From positions 1 to 9,527 of the forward strand of contig JAZONR010000033.1 in NCBI GenBank assembly GCA_045654645.1: DNA of 9,527 bases, given 5' to 3'. The translations under genes and the position numbers were made by a program. This stretch comes from HGM04593 sp045654645 (GTDB lineage: Bacteria > Bacteroidota > Bacteroidia > Bacteroidales > Bacteroidaceae). Below, in pieces: positions 1 through 6,793 of this stretch. The notes beneath the pieces were generated by a model that saw nothing but the letters and a program-made list of their open reading frames with translations, did not search any database and was not told where the DNA came from. Positions within the stretch are counted from its first letter, which is position 1; every line of letters starts with the position of its first letter.

Positions 1-41
1 ACTGCGCGTAGCTTACTTACTGTTTGGCACCAGGTTTTTTT
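1..41 (-). promoter_or_regulatory. Putative -1 programmed frameshift site into IS3 orfB
   Basis: Minus-strand positions 41-35 are seven A residues placed as A_AAA_AAA relative to the orfA codons (Arg-Lys-Lys), a heptamer that permits -1 slippage. After a -1 shift the frame reads TWCQTVSKLRA and stays open to the window edge, while the orfA frame stops at 17-19. IS3-family elements generally make the OrfAB transposase by this mechanism. The orfB identity is inferred because only about 11 codons are visible. Confidence 0.5.
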
Positions 42-367
42 CTTATGTCAACCTTTAGCTCTTCCTCTGCAACGGATATCATTGTCTCAAATGCTTTGGA
101 ACGAAGCTTTTCGTATTCAAGTTCCTTTTTAAGACGATTGATTTCATCCTGCAGCTGTTGTTCGTAATAGTTTTTTGTATCTGTCTTTGGCATTTGAATT
201 TGTTTTGACTGCTCCGAGATGCCAAAGTTAAGCATCCACCTTGACAAAACACTGTGTCCAAGCCTTCTTTTTGCTTGAAAAACTTCTTTACTCTCGCCTG
301 ACACCAAATACTCATTAATGAGTTAAAGGCGATCGGAATCATTAAATGTCCTACGTTTTGTTGTCAT
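17..367 (-). pseudogene. IS3-type transposase OrfA, broken by an in-frame stop
   Basis: Starting from ATG at 365-367 the frame reads MTTKRRTFNDSDRL, then TAA at 323-325, then LINEYLVSGESKE and on to a natural stop at 17-19. An intact OrfA would have 116 residues, a normal length for the family. The stop occupies codon 15 and is one substitution from CAA (Gln). An internal TTG at 305-307 could restart translation but would omit the first 20 residues, including the start of the N-terminal DNA-binding region. The product shows a helix-turn-helix-like N-terminal part (RRLGHSVLSRWMLNFGIS) followed by a coiled-coil or leucine-zipper segment (EINRLKKELEYEKLRSKAFE), the normal OrfA layout. The basic C-terminus IRKKPGAKQ overlaps the frameshift site. 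OrfA provides DNA binding to the OrfAB transposase, so this copy is probably inactive. A sequencing error at one base remains possible. Confidence 0.8.
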
Positions 368-429
368 TTTGTACTAAATTAGGATTACAATTAATATCTG
401 TTTTTGTAAACCTATTTTAGGAATAGACA

Positions 430-646
430 CCTCGCCTGCGGCACTCCCCCTTGCAAGCACAGGGGAGAACTGTTGGTTGCTGTGATTGAGCAGTTGTTTT
501 TGCCTATTGCATTTCAGCTGTCCCCTTTCCAAAGGGGGACGAGACAGCTTGCTGTCGGGCGGGGGATGTCATTTTGTGCACAGTTTTTATCCTGTGCGGG
601 GGATGATTATTTAGCGCGCCGGGCGCTTTCTGTTTGGCCGCCAAAA
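430..646 (+). repeat. Structured repeat array 1 (one full unit, one deletion remnant, tail)
   Basis: One near-complete unit occupies 430-567. Its first few bases (atcc) are missing at the junction with the IS end at 429. It carries the three internal hairpins of the family: a CCCC-TTGC / GCA-C-AGGGG stem, a GTCCCC / GGGGAC stem, and GACAGC-TT-GCTGTC at 545-558. A spacer of the gtcattttgtg type follows, then a 16-bp remnant of a second unit at 589-604 in which only the two ends survive. The tail at 605-646, ending gtttggccgccaaaa, matches the sequence that closes the other two arrays. No plausible coding sequence is present. Confidence 0.85.
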
Positions 647-663
647 CAACAGTGAATAACAAC

Positions 664-700
664 AAAAAAATCTCCCAAGAAAATATCCTGAGAGATTTTT
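664..700 (-). terminator. Intrinsic terminator after the tRNA-Pro pair
   Basis: On the minus strand AAAAATCTC (700-692) pairs perfectly with GAGATTTTT (674-666) around a 17-nt loop, and T residues continue to 664. It lies 5 bp beyond the downstream tRNA gene, in the right place to end the tRNA transcript. The A-run on the opposite side of the stem could also let it act in the other direction. Confidence 0.65.
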
Positions 701-704
701 CACG

Positions 705-777
705 TCGGGGTGACAGGATTCGAACCTGCGACCCCCTGGTCCCAAACCAGATGCGCTACCAACTGCGCTACACCCCG
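705..777 (-). tRNA. trnP: tRNA-Pro (anticodon UGG), downstream copy
   Basis: The minus strand folds into a complete 73-nt cloverleaf: acceptor CGGGGTG/CACCCCG, D stem GCGC/GCGC, anticodon stem TCTGG/CCAGG with loop TTTGGGA, variable loop GGGTC, and T arm GCAGG-TTCGAAT-CCTGT. The anticodon is TGG, reading CCA and, with modification, other proline codons. The first pair is C1-G72 and the discriminator is A73, both known identity elements for bacterial prolyl-tRNA synthetase. The 3' CCA is not encoded and would be added after transcription. It is identical to the copy at 866-938 and is probably cotranscribed with it. Confidence 0.97.
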
Positions 778-865
778 AATAACGGAAAAACGCAAAACTA
801 AAAAAGTTCGCAAAAGAACAAGTGCCAAGCCCGTCAATCAAAAAACACTTGCCAAATTAGAGCTG

Positions 866-938
866 TCGGGGTGACAGGATTCGAACCTGCGACCCCCTGG
901 TCCCAAACCAGATGCGCTACCAACTGCGCTACACCCCG
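866..938 (-). tRNA. trnP: tRNA-Pro (anticodon UGG), upstream copy
   Basis: This gene is identical over all 73 nt to the tRNA at 705-777, with the same cloverleaf, anticodon TGG, C1-G72 pair, A73 discriminator and absent CCA. It is the promoter-proximal member of the pair. The 88-bp spacer between the copies (778-865) is AT-rich and differs from the flanks, so only the mature tRNA region is conserved. A weak GTTC/GAAC hairpin followed by T residues on the minus strand lies within the spacer (about 801-818); it might attenuate or mark processing, but the stem is only 4 bp. Confidence 0.97.
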
Positions 939-1028
939 AAAGCCTCTTCACTGCAAGCAAAGCCCGCAAATTTTCGGTCAATAACAACAAAGCAACAGCC
1001 TCAAAAGCCATTATCCGAAAACAGTGTG

Positions 1029-1058
1029 CAAAGTTAAGTCTTTTTTTTAACCCCACAA
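1029..1058 (-). promoter_or_regulatory. Bacteroidetes-type promoter for the tRNA-Pro pair
   Basis: On the minus strand TTG (1058-1056) is followed by exactly 19 bp and then TAACTTTG (1036-1029), fitting the TTG-N19-TAnnTTTG consensus of the primary sigma factor in Bacteroidetes. Transcription would start near 1022, giving a leader of about 83 nt before the first tRNA, which RNase P would remove. The spacer holds a run of eight A residues. No other match was noticed between this site and the tRNA. Confidence 0.65.
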
Positions 1059-1117
1059 CGGTTTTTGACACATTTTTGAGCTACAGCCGATGCAAAAGAG
1101 CGTTTTTATCAACTGCT

Positions 1118-2100
1118 ATTACATTTTCAGCTGGCGGGGATGATTAAATGTCCTACGTTTTGTTGTCATTTTGTACTAAATTAGGGTTACAATTAATATC
1201 TGTTTCTGTAAACCTATTTTAGGAATAGACATCCCCCTCGCCTGCGGCACTCCCCCTTGCAAGCAAAGGGGAGAACTGTTGGTTCTGTGATTGAGCAGTT
1301 GTTTTTGCCTATTGCATTTCAGTTGTCCCCTTTTCCAAGGGGGACGAGACAGCTTGCTGTCGGGCGGGGGATGATTATTTAGCACGTCTATTATTATCCC
1401 CCTCGCCTGCGGCAATCACCCTTGCAAGCAAAGGGGAGAACTGTTGGTTGCTGTGATTGAGTAGTTGTTTTTGCTATTCATTTCAGCTGTCCCCTTTCCC
1501 AAGGGGGACGAGACAGTTTGCTGTCGGGCGGGGGATGATTATTTAGTACGTCTATTATTATCCCCCTCGCCTGCGGCACTCCTCCTTGCAAGCAAAGGGG
1601 AGAACTGTTGGTTGCTGAGATTGAGCAGTTGTTTTTGCTATGCATTTCAGCTGTCCCCTTTCCCAAGGGGGACGAGACAGCCTGTTGTCGGGCGGGGGAT
1701 TTATTTAGCGCTTGTTTATTATCCCCCTCGCCTGCGGCACTCCCCCTTGCAAGCAAAGGGGAGAACTGTTGGTTGCTGTGATTGAGTAGTTGTTTTTGCC
1801 TTTGCATTTCAGCTGTCCCCTTTCCCAAGGGGGACGAGACAGCCTGCTGTCGGGCGGGGGATGATTATTTAGTCGCTTGTTTATTATCCCCCTCGCCTGC
1901 GGCACTCCCCCTTGCAAAGCAAAGGGAGAACTGTTGGTTGCTGTGATTGAGCAGTTGTTTTTGCTATTGCATTTCAGCTGTCCCCTTTCCCAAGGGGGAC
2001 GAGACAGCTTGCTGTCGGGCGGGGGATGATTATTTTGTGTGCCAGAGCCTTTTGTTTAGCCGCCAAAAACGAGAAAGAACGACAACAACAAGAATACAAT
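1118..2100 (+). repeat. Structured repeat array 2 (head fragment, five full units, tail)
   Basis: Five units of 141-142 bp lie at 1231-1372, 1396-1536, 1560-1700, 1721-1862 and 1886-2027, all in the same orientation. Each starts atccccctcgcc and ends ggcgggggat, which are inverted relative to each other. The 20-24-bp spacers are of the gattatttag type. Period varies (165, 164, 161, 165 bp), so no reading frame is kept across units. A truncated head at about 1118-1146 (ctattacattttcagctg joined to gcggggatgatta) precedes an IS-derived 89-bp insert. The closing tail (2028-2100) runs through gtttagccgccaaaa into an A-rich stretch also found after array 3. I see no protein or tRNA here; apparent open frames are low-complexity shadows of the repeat. 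Confidence 0.9.
1143..1231 (-). mobile_element. Solo 89-bp end of the IS3-family element
   Basis: This segment matches 341-429 over 89 bp with two substitutions (at 1187 and 1206). It holds the IS terminus, the untranslated leader and the first codons of orfA (MTTKRRTFN). The rest of the element is absent. On its inner side the sequence ATTA is shared by the IS and by the gatgattatttag spacer of the repeat, so the breakpoint sits in a 4-bp microhomology. On its outer side it abuts tccccctcgcc, the start of a repeat unit, nearly the same insertion point as the larger IS copy at 429. Confidence 0.85.
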
Positions 2101-2246
2101 GCAACTGCGCCACACTAAGAAAACAGCCCCCCAGAAGGCTTTTCCCCGCTGCACTCACCCAAACACTCCTCTCGCACTTGGCAAGCTGCACTTTACAGAG
2201 CCTCGCAAGCCACAAGAACAGCCCCATTCACCCACCTAAAAACAAT
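2101..2246. other. Intergenic spacer without recognised features
   Basis: About 145 bp between the tail of array 2 and the terminator of the exopolysaccharide operon. It is moderately GC-rich with no convincing open frame, promoter or hairpin on either strand. Its left edge is similar in style to the A-rich tail of the arrays, but I see no further match. Confidence 0.5.
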
Positions 2247-2280
2247 GAGAGCGCCCCAATTAAAAAATTGGGACGCCCTC
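2247..2280 (-). terminator. Intrinsic terminator of the wza-wzc operon
   Basis: A 14-bp imperfect stem (2267-2280 with 2247-2260) encloses a 6-nt loop. On the minus strand the arms read GAGGGCGTCCCAAT and ATTGGGGCGCTCTC, with one mismatch and one G-U pair. A short T-rich tract (tgttttta) follows on the minus strand. It begins 22 bp after the wzc stop codon and should end the operon before the repeat array. Confidence 0.75.
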
Positions 2281-2302
2281 CTCTAATCACCGTGATATAA
2301 AA

Positions 2303-4717
2303 TTATTTCTTCTTCTCGTTGTTTTCTGTATAGGAATAGCTATAGCTTGAATAACGGTTAGTACCTCTTGAGCCATAAGACTTTTTGTCGAGCTTATCGC
2401 CATTCACCACAACAACCATATTCTGGAGTTTCTTCTCATCGAGCAGCGACTTTATGAAGGCTGCATCGGCCTTGTAGGTATGGTCGAGACGCACCACGTA
2501 GGCAACAACATCGGCCACACGCGCCACAATCATAGAATCGGCCACCAAGCCCACAGGAGCAGCATCGAGCAACACAAGGTCATATTTCTCCTTGAGATAA
2601 GAGATTGCCCTCTCGAAATTCTTTGAAGAGAGCTGCTCGGCCGGGTTGGGAGGCACAATACCTGCCGCCAACACATCGAGGCCGTCCACCACCTTTGATG
2701 GAACAATGAGCTCATCGAGCATAGAAACCTGGTCCTCGGGTGCGCTAAGATAGCTTGTCAAGCCCTTACGCGCAGAAGAGAAGTTGAACACCTCGGCAAG
2801 ACGCGGACGGCGAATGTCGCAACCAACAAGCAACACCTTCTTGCCAAGCAGCACTGTGCTGACAGCAAGGTTTGAAGCCACAAAGGTCTTTCCCTCGCCC
2901 GAAACGGTAGAGGTGAACATCACAACCTTGGAACTTTCATTGCGCATCACAAAGCTGAGGTTTGTGCGCATTGTGCGGAATGCCTCGGCCATAACATCGT
3001 TCTTGTTTCTCTCAACAACAATGGGGCGCTCTGCACCATTCTTGGAGTTCTTCACCACAGGTATTGAGCCAATGAAAGGTATCATTGGGAGAGCAGCCTG
3101 CACCTCCTCGGTTGTTGCAAACCTGTTGCGCATCATCTCACGGATGTAGATGATTGCAGCCGGTATGAGCAAGCCAAAGAACATTGCCACCAGAAGAATC
3201 ATCTTCTTGTTCGGTGCCACAGGACCTGTGCAGTGGGGCTCGTCGATGCAGCTGAGGTTATCCGATGACACCTCAATGCTGAGCAGTGTCTCCTCATATT
3301 TCTGAAGAAGCATCACATAGAGCTCCGATTTGATTGTACACTCGCGTGTGATACTAAGCAGCTGACGCTCAACCTCGGGCGACATCTCGAAACGGCCTGT
3401 ATACTGGTCCACGAGGATAGCAACCGACCTACGCTCGATATCGAGCGACTTTGCGAGGGCATTGAGTGCAAGACGCAAATCGGCCTGCATCGATGTTACC
3501 ATCACTGTGAGGTTCTTCAGCGCGGGGTTCTCGGCAGTAACAGTCTGCAAGAGAGCCTTGCGCTCGAGCACCTTGCCGTTGTAGTTGTTTATAAGTGCCA
3601 CAAGAGCGGCGTCCAGTGTTACACCAAACGACGCCGGCATCACCTGCATATCGTTCTCGGGGTTGTTCACATAGTCATTAAGGAATTTTGCAGTCTCAAT
3701 CTTCAGGTCAATCTGCTCAAGCAGTTTGATATATTCGGCCTTGTCCTTGCTCACCTGTGTTGCATCGAGCTTGGGGTCGATAATTTCGTTGCTCTTCTTG
3801 TAGGCAGCAAGGCTGCTCTCCATTGCCTCAAGCTCCTGACGCAATGTATCGAGACGCTCGGATATAAACTCCTCGGTGCGCAAAGCCACCTGACGCTGAT
3901 TCTCGTTTGACTTGTTGTTGAAGCACACCATAACGGCGTTCAGGAAATCGATACCCTCGTCGATGACAGAGGTATTATAGGACAACGCTGCAACCGATGA
4001 TGTCTTTGAAAGAGGAGCAATTGCAAGCCCTTTCTTGTACATCTTGACAACATTGTACACAGGCGCAACCTGCACCATAAAAACATTCTGCTGCTCTTCA
4101 ACATCGGCCTCATCCTCTTTGGGTGCCTCAAACGCCTCGTTGAGGGCGATTGTTACAGGACCTGCCGGTGTCTCAAAGAGACAAGGCAGCGAAGCCACCT
4201 TCTGCGCAGGAAGTTCCATTTTGTCATATTCCACAGCAACCTTTGCACTGCCGTCCTTGCCTAACTCAACCTCAAGCATCAATGGTTTTTCGAGCAAATC
4301 GAGAACATCCTGCTCCATAGACACAGCAATGGGGCTTGCAGCCTTGTATATCATATCACCGTCGTGGTAGTAACACACGTGCAAATCGGCAGACAGCACG
4401 GCATCACGCAGCACCGACAGTGAAGACATAAGCTCAATTTCGTTCTCTATATTTGACTTGGCACCTCTCATACCAAAATCGGCAAGCATATCAGCGGGAG
4501 AGATAACGGCACCACCCTTCTCACTATCCTGCAAAAGCACCTTGGCTGTTACATTATAAACGGTTGTGGCACGCATCAGATAAAAGACTGCCGCCGAAAG
4601 GCACAACAGCACCGACACTGCGATGAGTATCCAATAGGTGCGCACATATCCAAGGATTTGTTTAATATCGAAACCCTGCTCTTCGTTTTCCTTGTTAAGT
4701 TTTTCGTTATCCTGCAT
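2303..4717 (-). CDS. wzc: Wzc-type polysaccharide co-polymerase with BY-kinase domain
   Basis: This 804-residue inner-membrane protein would control chain length and export of capsule or exopolysaccharide and autophosphorylate on tyrosine. The order is a short cytoplasmic N-terminus, TM1 (about 28-48), a Wzz-type periplasmic region with helical, coiled-coil-prone stretches (about 270-480), TM2 (about 506-526), then a cytoplasmic bacterial tyrosine kinase. Kinase motifs visible are the oligomerisation motif ExxRxxR (E578, R581, R584), Walker A STVSGEGKT (603-611), Walker A' VGCDIRRP (631-638) and Walker B LVLLDAAP (714-721). The C-terminal tail has a tyrosine cluster (Y781, Y789, Y792, Y794, Y796), the usual autophosphorylation target. 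Length and fusion of both halves match the proteobacterial and Bacteroidetes type. It starts 6 bp after the wza stop, implying cotranscription and probable translational coupling. No cognate phosphatase gene is adjacent. Confidence 0.95.
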   Translation of the reverse strand: MQDNEKLNKENEEQGFDIKQILGYVRTYWILIAVSVLLCLSAAVFYLMRATTVYNVTAKVLLQDSEKGGAVISPADMLADFGMRGAKSNIENEIELMSSLSVLRDAVLSADLHVCYYHDGDMIYKAASPIAVSMEQDVLDLLEKPLMLEVELGKDGSAKVAVEYDKMELPAQKVASLPCLFETPAGPVTIALNEAFEAPKEDEADVEEQQNVFMVQVAPVYNVVKMYKKGLAIAPLSKTSSVAALSYNTSVIDEGIDFLNAVMVCFNNKSNENQRQVALRTEEFISERLDTLRQELEAMESSLAAYKKSNEIIDPKLDATQVSKDKAEYIKLLEQIDLKIETAKFLNDYVNNPENDMQVMPASFGVTLDAALVALINNYNGKVLERKALLQTVTAENPALKNLTVMVTSMQADLRLALNALAKSLDIERRSVAILVDQYTGRFEMSPEVERQLLSITRECTIKSELYVMLLQKYEETLLSIEVSSDNLSCIDEPHCTGPVAPNKKMILLVAMFFGLLIPAAIIYIREMMRNRFATTEEVQAALPMIPFIGSIPVVKNSKNGAERPIVVERNKNDVMAEAFRTMRTNLSFVMRNESSKVVMFTSTVSGEGKTFVASNLAVSTVLLGKKVLLVGCDIRRPRLAEVFNFSSARKGLTSYLSAPEDQVSMLDELIVPSKVVDGLDVLAAGIVPPNPAEQLSSKNFERAISYLKEKYDLVLLDAAPVGLVADSMIVARVADVVAYVVRLDHTYKADAAFIKSLLDEKKLQNMVVVVNGDKLDKKSYGSRGTNRYSSYSYSYTENNEKKK

Positions 4718-4723
4718 AATCCG

Positions 4724-5527
4724 TTATTTTAAGATATTATACAAAAGCGATGTCAAAGAGATGAGTATTGATGTACCCGAGAACCAAAGCGATGTACTTG
4801 AGCCAATGTCGGAGTTCTTTGCCTTTGACTTGTTGGGTGTTACATATACCACATCATTCTGCTGCAGATAGTAATAGGGGGAGTTTATTATCTTGGCATC
4901 ATTCAGGTTGAGCTCGGCAACCTCTTTCTTGCCGTCTTTATCCTCGCGAACAATCTTCACATTGTTACGCTGGCCATAGATGGTGAGGTCGCGTGCAAGA
5001 GCAAGAGCCTGGAAGATGTTTACCTTGCCGTTCTTCACGGTGTATGTGCCGGGGGCAACAACCTCGCCAAGCACCGATATCTTGAAATCGACAAAGCGCA
5101 CAGTTACCACGGGTATTGTGGAGAATGCACCCTTGACCTTATTTAATACAAGCTCCTCGGCCTGTGAAATGGTGAGACCGCCAAGGTTCACCTCGCCCAC
5201 GCTGGGTATTGTAACGCAACCGTCTGTGCCCACAAGATAGTTTTGGAGTGTGGGCTGTGAATACATTGACTGAACCCTTGACATATCTGTTGGCGCTGTG
5301 AGATTGAAAGGCATTGACGCCGCCAGATTCTCAGCATTCACAACAACAATGTTCAACAGGTCAAAAGGCTGGATTGTGGGCTCAAAGGAGACAGCTGTCT
5401 GCTCCATAGAAGCCAATTCACTACTGTTCTGCAAATAGGGCACCTTCTTGTGCGATGTGCAGGAACCCAACAGCAGAACCGAAAGCAAAAAGACCAAAAG
5501 GATGCTTTTTTTCTGTAAAGTCTTCAT
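4724..5527 (-). CDS. wza: Wza-type outer-membrane polysaccharide export lipoprotein
   Basis: The 267-residue product has a lipoprotein signal peptide with lipobox LLLGSC and lipidated Cys23. Residues after the cysteine (TSHKKVPY) lack the acidic surface-export signal seen in many Bacteroidetes surface lipoproteins, so a periplasm-facing anchor is likelier. A polysaccharide biosynthesis/export domain spans about 50-140 (QPFDLLNIVV at 53-62, GTDGCVTIPSVGEVNLGGLT at 100-119). A single SLBB segment follows at about 147-195 (ISVLGEVVAPGTYTVKNGKV). A hydrophobic C-terminal helix (247-264) would cross the outer membrane as in the Wza octamer. It is shorter than E. coli Wza (one SLBB rather than two), which is usual in Bacteroidetes. 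It is the first gene of a two-gene operon with wzc and would form the exit channel docking with it. Confidence 0.93.
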   Translation of the reverse strand: MKTLQKKSILLVFLLSVLLLGSCTSHKKVPYLQNSSELASMEQTAVSFEPTIQPFDLLNIVVVNAENLAASMPFNLTAPTDMSRVQSMYSQPTLQNYLVGTDGCVTIPSVGEVNLGGLTISQAEELVLNKVKGAFSTIPVVTVRFVDFKISVLGEVVAPGTYTVKNGKVNIFQALALARDLTIYGQRNNVKIVREDKDGKKEVAELNLNDAKIINSPYYYLQQNDVVYVTPNKSKAKNSDIGSSTSLWFSGTSILISLTSLLYNILK

Positions 5528-5612
5528 TGTATCAAATTATTTTTCGTTAAAATTTTCAAACAAAGCCAAACACATTGGTGTTCACAAAGAAGCATAATGC
5601 CTCTTTATCACG

Positions 5613-5644
5613 CAAATATAGGCATTTTTCTTTCGAAGAAACAA
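5613..5644 (-). promoter_or_regulatory. wza: Probable promoter of wza-wzc
   Basis: On the minus strand TTG (5644-5642) is followed by 21 bp and TATATTTG (5620-5613), matching the Bacteroidetes -7 element TAnnTTTG with a spacer 2 bp longer than the common 19. Transcription would begin near 5606 and give a leader of about 78 nt. A stem of AAAGAGGC with GCTTCTTT (one G-U pair, 5-nt loop, 5586-5606) would lie at the very 5' end of that transcript. Confidence 0.55.
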
Positions 5645-5701
5645 CTTTTTTTCAAAAAAAAGAGACAAGCATTGTAAATAAAAGTAAATAACGCCATAAA
5701 G

Positions 5702-5732
5702 TTGAAAATTACGCCGCAAAAACGTATTTTTG
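5702..5732 (+). promoter_or_regulatory. mltG: Probable promoter of mltG-hexosaminidase operon
   Basis: TTG at 5702-5704, 20 bp, then TATTTTTG at 5725-5732 fits the Bacteroidetes consensus. Transcription would start near 5738, just before the ATG at 5750. This placement argues against an in-frame TTG start at 5702, which would lie inside the promoter, and so decides the mltG start. The site is divergent from the wza promoter about 60 bp away. Confidence 0.6.
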
Positions 5733-5749
5733 CAGAAATATCGAATAAA

Positions 5750-6793
5750 ATGAGAAAAAGAACAAAAACAACACTATTCACCGTTGCTGTTTTGATAGTT
5801 GCCGCTGCCGCATATTTTGCTGCCACAACCGGCCGCAGCTACTATTTGGTGAAGATGCAAAAGATAGCACTCGATGAAACAGTCTACATCTATATTACCC
5901 CGCAGGACAATGCTGCAAGCGTGGCAGAAAAGATAAAAGAGGCTGCGCACCTCGCCTCAATGGACGGCTTTCAGCTGCTTGCCAAGCACAACAACTTCGA
6001 CAGCCGCAAACGCAGCGGAAAGTATGCCCTGAAAAACGGCGACACAATGAGCAACATCTACAACCGCATTGTGAGCCGCCTGCAGACCCCCGTGAGAATA
6101 ACAATCCCCTCCACACGCAATGTGCAGCAGGCCATTGGGCACATAAGCCGCCAACTTATGATGGACTCGGCATCACTTGCCCAATACACCCACCCCGTAG
6201 CCCTCTCCTGCTTCGGGCACAACAGCACCACCCTGCCGTCGTTCCTCATCCCCGACACCTACGAAGTCTATTGGGACATCACCCCCGAGCACCTCTTTGC
6301 AAAATTTGCACAGTGGAACCGCAGCTACTGGAACGAGCAGCGCCTTGCCAAGGCCAAGGATGCCGGCCTCACACCGCTGGAGGTTGCCACACTGGCATCT
6401 ATCGTTGATGAGGAGACCGCCAACACAGCCGAGATGCCCACTGTCGCAGGCCTCTACATCAACCGCCTGAAACGCGGGATGCCCCTGCAAGCCGACCCCA
6501 CTGTGAAATATGCCCTGGGCGACCCTTCGCGCAAGCGCATACTAAAAAAGGACCTCGAGGTGGAATCGCCCTACAACACCTACAAGAACAATGGGCTGCC
6601 CCCGGGCCCCATACGCATACCCAGCAAGCAGGCGCTTGAGAGCGTGCTCAACCACAAGAAACACGACTATCTTTATATGTGTGCCAAGGAGGACTTCTCG
6701 GGCACCCACAACTTTGCCAAGACACTCTCCGAGCACAACGCCAATGCCCAACGCTATCAAAAAGAACTCAACAAACTTAATATAAAGAGATGA
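5750..6793 (+). CDS. mltG: MltG (YceG-like) endolytic peptidoglycan transglycosylase
   Basis: The 347-residue protein has a basic N-terminus and a single membrane anchor (about 8-27), with the rest periplasmic. MltG cleaves nascent glycan strands inside the chain and is thought to end strand synthesis. The family signature is clear: ASIVDEET (216-223) is the catalytic acidic motif, followed by GLYINRLKRGMPLQADPTVKY (234-254), SPYNTYKNNGLPPGPI (273-288) and P-x-K-x-A-L-E-S-V-L (291-300). A LysM-like subdomain probably covers about 40-110. The motif usually reads E-x-E in relatives, and the first acidic position is Asp here, so Glu222 is the likelier catalytic residue. I chose ATG 5750 rather than the upstream TTG because of the promoter position and the good anchor it gives. 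The stop overlaps the next start (ATGA at 6790-6793), showing an operon with coupled translation. Confidence 0.94.
   Translation: MRKRTKTTLFTVAVLIVAAAAYFAATTGRSYYLVKMQKIALDETVYIYITPQDNAASVAEKIKEAAHLASMDGFQLLAKHNNFDSRKRSGKYALKNGDTMSNIYNRIVSRLQTPVRITIPSTRNVQQAIGHISRQLMMDSASLAQYTHPVALSCFGHNSTTLPSFLIPDTYEVYWDITPEHLFAKFAQWNRSYWNEQRLAKAKDAGLTPLEVATLASIVDEETANTAEMPTVAGLYINRLKRGMPLQADPTVKYALGDPSRKRILKKDLEVESPYNTYKNNGLPPGPIRIPSKQALESVLNHKKHDYLYMCAKEDFSGTHNFAKTLSEHNANAQRYQKELNKLNIKR

Larger units (their letters stand above)
1..429 (-). mobile_element. IS3-family insertion sequence, left part, cut by window edge
   Basis: Reading the minus strand, the element begins at 429 with TGTCTATTCCTAAAATAGG, a TG-start terminus as is usual for IS3-family ends. 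It continues through a 61-bp untranslated stretch into orfA at 367 and towards orfB beyond position 1. The terminus abuts the start of a structured repeat unit, at the sequence cctcgcctgcgg, so the element appears to have inserted into or beside the repeat array. Base composition is more AT-rich than the chromosomal genes at 2303-8421. The other end lies outside the window, so target-site duplication cannot be checked. An 89-bp copy of this same end, differing at two positions, lies at 1143-1231. The family assignment rests on the OrfA protein, the termini and the frameshift motif described separately. Confidence 0.8.

Noticed and set aside
705..938. tRNA genes as attachment site for an integrated element
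   Set aside because: No integrase gene is visible, and the second copy is a full tRNA gene rather than a short 3'-end duplicate.
1176..1917. Several open frames of 70-116 codons running through array 2 on both strands
   Set aside because: They are translations of the repeat itself. The period (161-165 bp) does not keep one frame, many start at weak codons, and there is no ribosome-binding context or known domain.
1231..2027. CRISPR array
   Set aside because: Repeats are about 142 bp with near-identical 20-24-bp spacers; CRISPR repeats are short and spacers unique. No cas gene is present.
5702..5749. Upstream TTG start adding 16 residues to MltG
   Set aside because: The TTG is the likely -33 promoter element, and the added residues would lie before a normal membrane-anchor N-terminus; ATG 5750 is preferred.
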